From: Takakia lepidozioides
Taxonomy: Eukaryota; Streptophyta; Takakiopsida; Takakiales; Takakiaceae
Direction: 5' to 3'
DNA: 36,760 nt
Assembly (NCBI GenBank): GCA_030704615.1
Contig: CM060731.1
Location: 52,663,241 to 52,700,000 of the forward strand
Positions within the stretch are counted from its first letter, which is position 1, and the number at the start of each line of letters is the position of its first letter. Below are positions 1 through 8,940 of this stretch, one piece after another. Both the position numbers and the translations under genes were made by a program. The notes beneath the pieces are model-generated. The model was not told where the DNA came from, made no database searches, and worked only from the letters and a program-made list of their open reading frames with translations.

Positions 1-1350
1 CCCAGGCTTGTTGCACCCGTCGATCAGCAACCTGCTGCAAATCCTTGCTCGTACCCCACAATGGAGTGTGAGCAACCATGGCAGGCAACTCCGTCATACC
101 ATGCATGTCATCCTGCTCTGCTGGAGGTGGCACATCCTCTGCATGGGCATTGCCTTCCAGCAACTCTCCAGGCCAACTAACTGCAGCTATAAAGGCGGCT
201 AATGTTGGCATCTTGCCCCGTTGGGCAGCCGCAATACCCCCAATGAATGTCACAGGGAGCTGTGCACGACGACCATCCCTGACTGCCATCCAGGCCTGTA
301 TGTTGCTGACTCCTCCCAAAAGTCCAGGGTGAAGCCCATGGGATATAACACTGCCCCACCAATGAGGACATCGTAAGAGACTGCGTCTGTCACAATGGCC
401 TTGACCCGCATCACTGAGCCATCTACAGGATGATCCGGCTGCAGTCTAATGGCCAACTGATGCCGTGTCATGCCCCGAGCCTGCTCTGATCATCCCAGAG
501 ATGTCTGTATCTGGAAAGGACAAGGCTCCATATCCGCCTCCATGAGGCCCAAACCTGCAATAGCAGCTCTGCCCAACATCAGTGGCTGGCTCCCGAGTCC
601 AACAAGACCCGCAGTGGCCGGTACTTCTTGCCTGCCGGTCCACTCAAAGAGAAAATGTCATCCTGGTTGTCTAACAAGACAACTCTAGGTGTTACCATGG
701 CGCGCTCAAAGGCTGGCCTAGCTGGCAGCTCCGTCAACCTGGCAGCTGCAGCTTGCCATGGCGCAGCCGTGGCAGTCTTGACCCTCAAATCCGAGGATCC
801 CTCTGCCACTACACCTTCCAGAAACTCCGCAGAAGATGAAGTGACCTCCCCACTCTCACAGAGTGTTGCTGCTAGTCTGAAGACTGCAGCTGGTCTTACC
901 CCCGGCGTCGCAATCATGGTTGCCAAAAACAGTGGGGCTTGACACACAGAGGTGGCTGCCCCCAACAACACACCGGCTGCACTAGCCTTGGCAGCAGGTG
1001 TCAGTGCTACACGTGTAGCTCTCCCCAATGGCATAGTAACCTCCGCCTCGGTAACAGTCGGGCGAGAACTAGATGCCATGGATGGCGTTGACACTGTCTC
1101 CGCCAAGGTGAATGACTGAGGCAGCCTTGCCTGACGGCTTGCCTCCCCACGTTGTGGATCCAACTCCACCTCTGCACCTCGTGGCTCAGGAGCTCGTGCT
1201 GCTCCTCCAGTCACGGCTGCAGCAGACTCCACCTGCACTAGTGGTAGTGCTGCTCCGCACATGAATCCCATGCCTCCCATATCTCCTCCATCAGGAGCAG
1301 GAGGTGGACCATCCCGCCTGGGAGCCGGTACCGCCTGAGCTATAGCTATT
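1..1350 (-). pseudogene. Retropepsin (aspartic protease) and linker of pol, frameshifted, partial at left edge
   Basis: The reading frame continues from gag after a one-base frame change near 1350. About 200 residues of low-complexity Ala/Thr/Ser-rich linker precede the protease motif RVLLDSGA near 600. This is the retropepsin catalytic Asp-Ser-Gly, which would process the Gag-Pol polyprotein. A stop occurs three codons after the motif. One base missing there would account for the break, since the protease pattern (MLGRA, then AIAGLGLMEADME) resumes in the next frame. It goes on with DAVSYDVLIGGAVLYPMG at about 330-370 and stays open to position 1. This is a broken pol; RT, RNase H and integrase would lie beyond the left edge. 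Confidence 0.8.
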
Positions 1351-2829
1351 TGCAGCGAGCCTCTGCTCTAGCTGCTGAAGCCGGTTGGCCATGCCTTGGT
1401 CAACACCCTGACCACCGCGTCCTTGGCTATGTTGAGCTTGCCCTTGGCCTGCACCTCGTGCCCGACCACCTCGTCCTCTGTGGGCTGGTCCACCTCGCCC
1501 CCGGCCACCATTGTTCCCTTGGAATTGGCCTGGGCGCAACTCAGGATGCAAGTCATAACACTGGGCATCTCCATGCCCATACTTGCCACAATGCCCACAC
1601 TGCAACTGTGCAGGCTGTGCTTGTGCCGGCCTTCTGCCACTCTCTGGGCAATCTCTCTTGACATAAGGTCCTCCACATGTCCAACATATCACCCCTGGTT
1701 GCTGTTGGCCTGCAAAAGATGCCACAGGCCTCTGCACCTGAGGTCCCATGGAACTTGGGTTGGGAAACCTTGCCCCCCTGACCACGCTGCTGGGCAGTAC
1801 CTTGTGCCTATGGGCTGGCAGCTGCGCCTCGTGCAGGCATGTCCTTGCCAAATCCAATGGTGACAACTTGCTCCTCCACCATGTTGAGCTCAATCCGCTC
1901 AGCCAGCAGAAACACATCTGCTAATGTGGGTTGGGCTGCTTGTAACAAGGTTGCATCTCGCACCCTTCTCTTGAGCTCCTTGTCCAGAATTCCATACCAA
2001 AACTGGATTGCCTGAGCTTCAGTAACCCCTTGGGTCACACTTATCAAGCGCCTCATACGAGTGTACGCCTCTCGCAGGCTCTCACTGGGTTTGCGCTTGA
2101 AGTCTTGCAAACTTCGCAGCTTCTCTGTCCGTACACCTTGGTAGTTCCTCCGCAACTCCTGGAAGAACTCCACCACCGGGTTGAATCTAGGCACATGTGT
2201 TGTAGTTGTGGCAGGAGGAGTAGTAGCACCTTTTGAACTGGTACCACCTGCAGAAGTACCGGCACTACTTGTTCCACTACTAGTGCTGGTAGTGGGAGAT
2301 ATTGGTACTGATGCAGCTACTGGTCGCGTCGTGCCTCGAGTAATGGAGACGTAGTCAGGTGACCAATACATCCTCCACTCCTCAATCTCTGCTTCATGTC
2401 CTCGCCTGAACTCGTGGTAATCGTCCATAGGCGGGCCTTCCAAATGCTGGAACAGTCCCTTCCACACCATGAATGGAGTGAACAGTTGTGGATTGCGCAT
2501 CTGCTGCAAATCACACCAGCTGTCGAACTCCTGGATAAAGTCATCCAGCTCAATTGTGCCCACAGCTCAGAGTACCTACGAGGCCCCTTGGTAGCTCCAT
2601 ACATCTCCTCCATGTCGTCCCGCAACAATGGCGAATGAAACTGCACACCTGTTGATGAAGCCTCTGAGTCTGTGTCTGACTCTGAACTAGTTGAGGGTGG
2701 AGGTGAAGGTGGTCTGAAATGAACACCTCGTCTGGTGAACCCACTCTCACTGCTACTGCCTGTAGCCGTACTCCCCTCAGAACCCCTGGGTAACTCCGTG
2801 ATGACACTCACAATGTGCACCTCCCCCAC
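1291..2829 (-). pseudogene. gag: Retrotransposon Gag polyprotein, frameshifted
   Basis: Gag would form the retrotransposon particle and bind its RNA in the cytoplasm. The acidic Ser/Pro-rich N-terminus begins with ATG at 2829. The frame changes near 2560, where one missing base accounts for it, and continues as a capsid-like domain (about 1808-2563) holding the typical plant gag signature QDFKRKPSESLREAYTRMRR. It changes frame again near 1810-1830. The nucleocapsid part has two zinc knuckles. In the first, CWTCGGPYVKRDC, Tyr stands where the family has His. The second, CGHCGKYGHGDAQC, is a canonical CX2CX4HX4C. A Gly/Arg-rich stretch follows and then a stop at 1291. Family assignment is firm; the copy is not intact. 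Confidence 0.85.
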
Positions 2830-3471
2830 GTGACACTATAAGGCTCTATTACTAATTCTAATAGTGACACGGGTAGGCACCTGTTGCAGTTTAAGGGTCA
2901 TATCCCAGTGGCTCAGGGCACCTGCACCTGCATCCACCGCAAGAACTCCTATGGTTGGCTGGTCATCAACCCAGCCTCACCATAGAAGAAACACTGGTGG
3001 TCTTGCTGGTCATCACTCCAACCTCACCACCGACAGCATACTCTAGGATTGACCGGTGATCAAATCCGGCCTAATCCCTATGAAAGCAAGCGCCCACACA
3101 AAACCATCATGGCGCACAGTCAAGCATGCAGGTGTTGGGGGGATCCAAACACAAGAAATCAAAACATCAACACCTCCACACCAAAATCCAGCAGCAATGC
3201 ACTGATCCTGCAGAATATCCCAGCCCAAAACCCCGGACTGACTGGCCTCCACCAAGAGAGGCTTTGGCAACTACAAGTACAAGGTAATGAAAATAGTACA
3301 GAGATGGAGGGAAGAATAGAAGCCCGACCCAGCAAGATCTAATCCTGATCTATGCTATCAACTGCCAGACTTCTCTCAAAGTGCCTCGCTCTGCATGATG
3401 GTAAGGTGTAGGAGGTATATCTATGTCCAGAAACCTGCCACTAACCTTGTCCCAAGCTACAGTAGCTCGCT
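2830..3471. other. No gene recognised; expected place of the 5' LTR of the left element
   Basis: I see no convincing coding region here. An imperfect direct repeat of about 25 bp, GCTGGTCATCA..CC..CCTCACCA, occurs near 2957 and 3004. By position the 5' LTR and primer binding site of the minus-strand gypsy element should begin here, but with no second LTR copy in the window its borders cannot be set. Confidence 0.4.
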
Positions 3472-4096
3472 CTAACCAACCCTCCTCCTCTTTTGCCAAG
3501 TAGAGACAAAGCAACACTCTGCTATCTCCCGCTCACTGAACACTAAAGAAAACAAAGGTAGGGTCTGATAGTCTCTCAACTCGAAAGCTTTGAGACGGTT
3601 GCGGGTGTCCTCATTGCGAATGACTGCATCTCCTTCAAACAGAACAAACTTGTCCTCGCTAATGAACCCCCTCGTGGTTGCCTTGTGCAGAGCGTGTCCG
3701 GCTGCAACGCTGTCTGATTGCACAAACTTGTGTAGCTCCTGCTCCTCTGCTCCAGTACATCACAGCCTTGTGGCTGAACACCTTGGTCCCCGGGGCTGTC
3801 TTTGGCTGTGTTCCAAGCCTAGCTTTCACCCACTTTGGTATTTCACTTACAGCTGCAGAACTGCTTGCTCCAACAGAGTTCTGACTGTCCAAAGCGATAT
3901 TGAGGCCCTCAACGCCAACTACAGCAGTCTGTTGTCTACTGCTAATGCCTGACTCCCAGTATGCAATCAACTCGTCTAATTGTTCTCCACTCAAATCAGT
4001 CTGAGTTCTTTGGGAAACATAAATCCTGTCCCCTTGTGTGCACAGGCTAAGAGAAGAGACCTGCCCTTCAATTACGTCCTCATTTCCCCCAGCCAT
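3472..4096 (-). pseudogene. Unrecognised protein of about 200 codons with one frame break
   Basis: An ATG at 4096 opens a frame of 145 codons (MAGGNEDVIEGQVSSL...). Near 3720 a second frame continues the same composition to a stop at 3472 (HALHKATTRGFISEDKFVLF...). The two overlap around TQVCAIRQ, so one indel could join them into one protein of about 200 residues. It is mixed alpha/charged, with no signal peptide and no motif I know. It lies on the same strand as the gag-pol element and the SURNod19 remnant. It could be a first exon, a transposon accessory ORF or a chance frame. I do not recognise it. Confidence 0.3.
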
Positions 4097-4237
4097 ACAA
4101 GGAGGACATCCACAGATTTGTCTCTCAAATAGACCAGAACAGGTTCTAGAAACAGAATTGTGGATCTTTCACGACACACTCACACTCTAAAAATTCCATA
4201 GATTTTTAGCAGAGTCCCAAAAACAAAAACCAGGTCT

Positions 4238-4434
4238 AGGTAGGTAGATTTCCCCTTTCTGCAGCTATCCTCCCAAAAACTGAGTCAAACAGAGTCCATT
4301 TGACAAAGATATGACCAATTTGGCTCTAAATCCTTTAAATTAGATCAAAAGACCAAACAAATGCAAAGATTTATTTATTTATTTTTTAAAATATTTATCT
4401 TGGTTCCCTGTTCCCTGGTTATCTTCGGGTTCCC
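4238..4434. repeat. Copy 1 of an intron-like direct repeat (partner 7162-7392)
   Basis: The segment starts AGGTAGGTAGAT, continues through CCCCTTTCTGCAGCTATCC, CAAAAACTGAGTCAAA and TTTGACAAAGATATGACCAA, and ends with TCCCTGGTTATCT..GGTTCCC. It matches 7162-7392 in the same orientation, with A/T-rich length differences in the middle. In the partner copy the minus-strand edge coincides with a BSD2-like exon boundary, so this looks like an intron, with some exon, that exists in more than one copy. On the minus strand the flank of copy 1 (4440-4500) still weakly resembles the BSD2-like exon (reading ALVNPDCEN against AVVCSQCEG), but its donor is lost. Confidence 0.75.
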
Positions 4435-4507
4435 AAACATGTTCATGTAGTTCTCACAGTCTGGATTCACCAACGCAATGGTGTATGCTGATGCGATACA
4501 TCTGATG

Positions 4508-6060
4508 TCAGCCGCCTGTCCAAGTACCACAGATTGGAGGAGAGTAGCAAATCACATGCCCATCTTCTCCAAACATAGTACAATCCAGGGCTGAAGGATG
4601 CAAGTGCGACACTGCGCAGATCACATCATCTCCAAAGGGGCAACTAGCTTGTGAAAGAGATGCCTGCAAACAGGAGTTCCTGGTGGCAGCCATAACAGAA
4701 GGCCCGCTCCCTTCTTCCCATTTGCCTCGGCTAAATCACCAATCTCTTCAAACAGGGGCACCTATTATCCTCTCCCGTGTATCTACACATTCCGGAGAAG
4801 CGGGATCAGTGTTGCCACATCCCTCGACAATATACTCGATAGATTTGGTGAACCCGATGACCACCTTTGACAGGGCTCAACGCACTCATCCCAGGTAATA
4901 TATTCCCATGTGTACTGTAGGTAGATGGTCATCTCAAGCTCATCGCCTTCAAAGCCCTCCTTCACAACACAGCGCTTCCCATCTGTGCAGCACTAAAGGC
5001 CTCCCAGGTAACTTTCTACTAAAGGATCTCCTTTGCGGTCCACAGTCACATTGTGAAGATCACACGCCAAATCCAGTAGCTGACTGCAAATTGTTGTAGC
5101 CTCTAATTCGGGTAAAATAATAAACACAACTGGATCGCTCAGGCACTGTCGACCTTATGGCAGTACACCGGCCCCTAGCTTCTTCTCTATTTTCTACCCT
5201 CTTTGTAAGGGTTAACACGGCACATGATAAGCTAGGGGCTGGAGAAGCAGTACTGGAATCCATCTCATGCTTTTAAAATGACGCCAACGTCAGCCCATAA
5301 TTTATCACTCAGCTCCCTGCAACGGATTGTTGTCCGCTATAGCTCTGTGCCAGGTCAATAGGGATTATGGGCTAAGGTAAACCTTGTGGGCTGCAGCCAT
5401 TTGTGAGGCATTTAGTGACTGGTGGGGACGAGGCCCTTACACATTGTCTTCCTGTAGAGAACTTCCTCAAAACAGGTGTAAAAGATTTCAGAGAAGAGTA
5501 GAAAAGAAGCAACCGGCACTCACTGCACCCTAGTTTGTTGACGGCCCCCCGTGTGTCACGGCCGTGGACATTAAGAATCCATATCGGCTCGTAGCCCTCA
5601 GCAAGCAGGGAAGGAGCTGCAGTCTCTTCAGCAAAGGGCGCGGGGATAGTTGACTTGGTGCGCCTGGTCTCCGCACCAACACCAAAGTACTGCATCAACG
5701 TCTGTCCAGCTGAGAGCTTCACGCCGGAGCCAGCAGCCTTCAAATGAGGCAGCGTGTAAGGTAGATTGAGACGAAGAGTGCTTCTTCTCCACAGATTTCA
5801 GTAGCATCTCCTTATGGGTGTCTACATCATTGCTCGGTACAGAGAACTCGTACGTGATCCAGTGGTGCAGGTACACGTTGTTCAGAGGCACAGACATACC
5901 CTTCTCGTCCACAAACTCCGCATAGCAGTCCCTAATTCCTAGATGGCCCTTCGGAGCATCCACCACGAAGTGTTTGTTCTTTACGTCTCCAAGACTAGAA
6001 CAATGCGGCGTCGCTGCTGGGTGGCTGGTTGCAGCCGCATCACTAATCGAACAACTCTAG
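4508..6060 (-). pseudogene. SURNod19-domain (stress up-regulated Nod 19-like) gene remnant
   Basis: The pieces occur in family order on the minus strand. From about 6050 to 5780 they read GHLGIRDCYAEFVDEKG and VPLNNVYLHHW. After a one-base frame change near 5755 comes IWILNVHGRDTRG and LGCSEC (about 5590-5520), ending at a GT donor at 5513-5512. A second exon (about 5085-4790) begins after TTTGCAG in matching phase and gives CDLHNVTVDRKGDP, YLGGL, an in-frame TAG, then CCTDGKRC. The end of the domain (about 4660-4510) reads FGDDVICAVSHLHPSALDCT and MFGEDGHVICYS. These match the known plant SURNod19 pattern of HHW, NVH.IDTRG, GC.ECRCDLYNVTV, GGL.CC and G.VIYGV.HQH. The domain's biochemical role is unknown. 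The frame break and internal TAG make it a probable pseudogene; assembly error is the alternative. Confidence 0.7.
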
Positions 6061-6869
6061 AATGCTACCACAGCCTGCCCTGAAATCACCGTTCCAGTGG
6101 TCACCCCATTGGCCGCTTCCTCATTATATCCTCTTTCTTTATTGCTGCCACTTAATCCCCATTCTCAGATATATACACAGGTTGACAAAAATCGTAACAA
6201 CATCTCAAGCTTTTTGTTCTGCTCCACTCGGCACACCTAACCAGTCTAACTGCAGGCTCCCCGTGACCAAGCTACATTATAATAGTGCTTAAAAACAAAA
6301 ACATCGTATCTAGCTTAGCACTAGAAAACTAGATAGAGTTCATCTCTCTCGAGTGATAAGAAAAGCTAAGAACACACTGTTGACACAAAACATGAAAACC
6401 AAAACCATCACTCTTTGAAATAGTAGTCGAGCCAGGGGCACCCCAAGCTATGGGGACTCCACCCCACAACAACCTACACTCCCATCATAAGCACTCTCAA
6501 TCCTAAACGATGCAGGAGCTCAGTCGCGCAGGCTCAACTCGAGAGAGATGAACCGCGCGACTGCCGCTCTCGTGAAGATAAGACGGACCAGGTGTCAAAC
6601 TAAACTTGACACCTGATTTAACACTTGACCTAAATCCAAGTGTTAAATACAAATAACTAGTTTTATGCTAGCTGTTTTCACACTGTGCTTATTTAACTTG
6701 ACATGTCATCAAAACTTGGACATGCATCAACACTCTGCCTCTTACGAAGGGCGAGTTCCCGGGGCAGAAAGTGAGTTGGTTCCTTTGAATTAAAGTTTCG
6801 TGGTTCTTCAGTAAATGTCAAAAGTAGGTTTTGTCTTTTGCCTCATGTTCTCTTCGTGATTATTGACAG
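6061..6869. other. Intergenic, no gene seen apart from two stem-loops
   Basis: A/T-rich DNA without a supportable reading frame on either strand. It holds the tandem hairpins at 6589-6648, followed by further TTGACA/CTTGGACATG-like words at 6695-6730. Confidence 0.5.
6589..6648. repeat. Two adjacent perfect inverted repeats (stem-loops)
   Basis: Hairpin 1 spans 6589-6615: arm CAGGTGTCAA, 7-nt loop, arm TTGACACCTG, a perfect 10-bp stem. Hairpin 2 follows at once at 6616-6648: arm ATTTAACACTTG, 9-nt loop, arm CAAGTGTTAAAT, a perfect 12-bp stem. Both stems contain the core CACTTG/GTGTCAA. They could be a dyad binding site, a transcript structure or the scar of a small inverted-repeat element. 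The function is not known. Confidence 0.8.
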
Positions 6870-7155
6870 ACTCGGGTGTTCGAAGCTTTGTACCTGGTGA
6901 GGGTGCGTAATGACACTCTTCCTCCTGGTATTGCTGAGTTCCAGTTGAGGGACCTTGCAGCTCACATTGACCCCACCTGCGAGCCTGTGGAGGATGATGT
7001 AATCTTCAATTACGTGGACTCGGGTCGAACTATGAAAAGGTCGACTGGTGTCCCTTGGAGAAGTGCACGGGAGAAATCCCCAGCTTTCATGCAGACTTTG
7101 GTGGAGACATGCAGCCGTCACGGTGGACGAGTGGTTGACTTGTCTACGGGAACAG
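6870..7155 (+). CDS. Possible internal exon with a DNA-methyltransferase-like SAM motif
   Basis: The frame is open for about 95 codons between a TTGACAG acceptor (6863-6869) and a GT donor (7156-7157). It contains NDTLPPGIAEFQLRDLAAH, KSPAFMQTLVETCSR and VVDLSTGTGG. The last piece resembles the SAM-binding loop D-(L/P)-x-x-G-(T/S)-G-(T/G) of N6/N4-type DNA methyltransferases, preceded by the usual helix. The catalytic (D/N/S)PP(Y/W/F) motif is not seen, and the sequence after the donor shows no methyltransferase continuation. It may be an exon shared with a repeat family or a fragment of one. The assignment to methyltransferases rests on one motif. Confidence 0.35.
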
Positions 7156-7161
7156 GTGGGT

Positions 7162-7392
7162 AGGTAGGTAGATATCCCCTTTCTGCAGCTATCCCCCCAA
7201 AAACTGAGTCAAATGGAGCTCATTTGACAAAGATATGACCAACCAGGCTCTTTAAACCTAACACATTTTTCTTTTCTTTCCTTTTTTTTAAAAATAAAAT
7301 AAAATAAGACAACAAATACAAAGAAAACTCTTTTAAAATAAAAATAAAAATATTTGTCTTGGTTCCTGTTCCCTGGTTATCTACAGGTTCCC
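7162..7392. repeat. Copy 2 of the intron-like direct repeat (partner 4238-4434)
   Basis: Same start (AGGTAGGTAGATATCCCC), same blocks and same end (CCTGGTTATCTACAGGTTCCC) as 4238-4434, with extra A-rich sequence in the middle. On the minus strand its border CT|GTAGATAACC is a plausible splice donor directly after the BSD2-like exon. On the plus strand the same bases read TTATCTACAG, a plausible acceptor. Only one of the two readings can be the real history; I favour the minus strand because of the exon beside it. Confidence 0.75.
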
Positions 7393-7485
7393 GAGGCCGT
7401 TCCCCTCACACTGTGAGCACACTACTGCCCCATTTCCGGTGCAGTTCGAGCATAGAATGCTGTCGACTTTGCTGGACTGTGGTGT
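7385..7485 (-). CDS. BSD2: BSD2-like DnaJ-type zinc finger exon (fragment)
   Basis: Minus-strand codons after a GTCCAG acceptor read TPQSSKVDSILCSNCTGNGA and then VVCSQCEGNGLGN, ending at a GT donor (7384-7383). The two CXXCXGXG units and the lead-in PQS-K--S match my memory of BUNDLE SHEATH DEFECTIVE 2, a small plastid chaperone that binds the Rubisco large subunit during assembly. In BSD2 a second half follows with two more CXXCXGXG units. I cannot find that half to the left, so this is one exon of a gene that is either truncated or has a long intron. Upstream minus-strand codons to 7626 stay open but do not look like a transit peptide. Other plastid DnaJ-Cys-rich proteins are the alternative. 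Confidence 0.6.
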
Positions 7486-7810
7486 CTGGACGCACACACG
7501 CCCCCGACCTGTTCTACACTGCGGAGGACCACCATCACCGCATTTCCGAGCGCACTCCACAGCAACAATCTTCCGTAAGAGAGAGAGAGCTATGGCGGGA
7601 CTTACAACAACAGCACAGGGCATCACAGCGTCCTTGGCATCAGCGGCATGGTGTGGGTGTCCTCAGGTGCAGCTCACAGTAAGGGCGATCTCGCATGGAG
7701 CAACCTCCTCTGCAAATGTTGCTCGGCTGCCCTAATGGATCATGCATCAATCCTCTCAGTCCTCATCAATCCTCTAGTTTGTGCAAGTTTTGATACGGTT
7801 TGCTTCAATA

Positions 7811-7948
7811 ATGGCTGCCTGTGCTGCATCTTCCTTGGTGGCCACTGGCATTCCCACTCTGTCCGGAAACAAGAAGGTTGCAAGAGTGGCCTCCGTTCAG
7901 GCTTGCTTCTCCGGCCTGAGCAACTCTTCTTCTCCGGACTGCTTATGA
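7811..7948 (+). CDS. 5' end of a plastid-targeted protein gene (transit peptide), truncated at copy A
   Basis: ATG at 7811 opens 45 codons: MAACAASSLVATGIPTLSGN, then KKVARVASVQACFSGLSN, then SSSPDCL and a stop at 7946-7948. The composition is that of a chloroplast transit peptide: Met-Ala-Ala start, rich in Ser/Ala/Val, four basic residues and no acidic residue before the last few codons. The reading stops exactly where homology to retrotransposon copy B begins, so the mature protein is missing. The passenger cannot be named. It lies head to head with the BSD2-like exon on the other strand. A longer chimeric frame through this region reads a different phase and should be ignored. Confidence 0.5.
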   Translation: MAACAASSLVATGIPTLSGNKKVARVASVQACFSGLSNSSSPDCL

Positions 7949-8655
7949 AGAGTACAACATATTACCCACAGGGTAATGGGCAGGTAGAGGCTACCAACAA
8001 AATACTATGTACTATCTTGGCTAAGATAGTCAATGCAAACAGAACGGATTGGGATACAAAGCTGCTGACAGCTTTGTGGTCATACAGGACTTCATATAAA
8101 GTCACCAGTAAGTATACACCATTCCAATTAGTTTATGGTATGGAAGCTTTACTTCCAGTGGAATTCCTGTTACCTACCATGAGAACGGAATGGGGAAAGA
8201 GAATGGAATTGCAAGATTCAATTAAGGTCAGGAAACATGAATTATACCATGTGGAAGAAGTACATGCTGATGCAGCTGATAATATGACCAAAATTCAGAT
8301 GAAGAGGAAGGAACAGTTTGATGAAGGCAAGTTAAAGACTTTTAAGACGGGAGATTTGGTTCTCTGGTTGCAGAAGAAGGGAAAGATTAAAGCTTCTAAG
8401 CTTATATCACCATGGAAAGGACCTTATGTCATACAGAAGATGTATGATAACAACACCGTCATGTTACAAACCATTAACAAAGAGATGCTGGGAAGAGTCA
8501 ATGCCAATAAGTTGAAGGGGTACAGTGGTATCCATGACAAACCATTGCAGCATGATTTGCATGTTGAAACGCAAAAGCAGTCACGGGCTGCGCCAGTGAT
8601 ACCAACGGAGTATAGAGCACTTGTCGCTAGGCCGAGCATATATGACCAGTGCGGG
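7949..8655 (+). pseudogene. Integrase C-terminal part (pol remnant of copy A)
   Basis: The frame reads STTYYPQGNGQVEATNK, which contains the third acidic residue (Glu) of the DD35E triad. The connecting domain follows (PFQLVYGMEALLPVEF) and then the GPY/F-type module (SPWKGPYVIQKMYDNN). It matches residues of about 280-500 of the copy B polyprotein with scattered substitutions. The two catalytic Asp residues and the zinc-binding domain are missing through the 5' truncation, so it cannot integrate DNA. The frame runs on without a stop through the minisatellite into ORF3, unlike copy B. Confidence 0.85.
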
Positions 8656-8667
8656 CAGAACAAGCGC

Positions 8668-8930
8668 GACACAGCCTATCACAGCCCAGCACGGCGCGAC
8701 ACAGCCTATCACAGCCCAACACAGCGCGACACAGCCTATCACAGCCCAGCACAGCGCGACACAGCATATCACAGCCCACGGCGCAACACAGCCTATCACA
8801 GCCCAGCACGGCGCAACACAGCCTATCACAACCTACTACAGCGTGTCACAGCCTATCACAGCTTACCACAGTGCAACACAGCCTATCACAGCGTACCACA
8901 GTATGACACAGCCTGTCACAGCTCAACACA
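8668..8930 (+). repeat. CACAGCC minisatellite between pol and ORF3 (copy A)
   Basis: Tandem units of about 16-29 bp built on CACAGCCTATCACAGCCC, separated by AGCACGGCGCGA-like linkers and becoming less regular towards 8930 (linkers TACTACAGCGTG, TTACCACAGTGC). In the pol frame the units read RDTAYHSPA; in a second frame they read ATQPITAQH. Both frames are free of stops. The matching array in copy B is at 29466-29830 and a related one sits in the LTR. Confidence 0.9.
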
Positions 8931-8940
8931 GCCTACTAGG

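Larger units (their letters stand above)
1..2829 (-). mobile_element. Ty3/gypsy retrotransposon, 5' half (gag to protease), cut by left window edge
   Basis: Seen: on the minus strand a gag-like reading frame, paired zinc knuckles and a retropepsin active-site motif follow each other from about 2829 towards position 1, and the last frame stays open to the window edge. This order is that of a Ty3/gypsy element whose reverse transcriptase and integrase lie outside the window to the left. Several single-base frame breaks show that this copy is dead or that the assembly has indels. I could not define a 5' LTR or primer binding site to the right of 2829. It cannot be one element with the minus-strand pol at 35194-36760, because along the minus strand that integrase comes before this gag. 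Confidence 0.85.

Noticed and set aside
1396-1863. Plus-strand frames across the left gag (for example 1350-1661 and 1396-1863)
   Set aside because: They are shadows of the minus-strand nucleocapsid region, with skewed composition and no motif.
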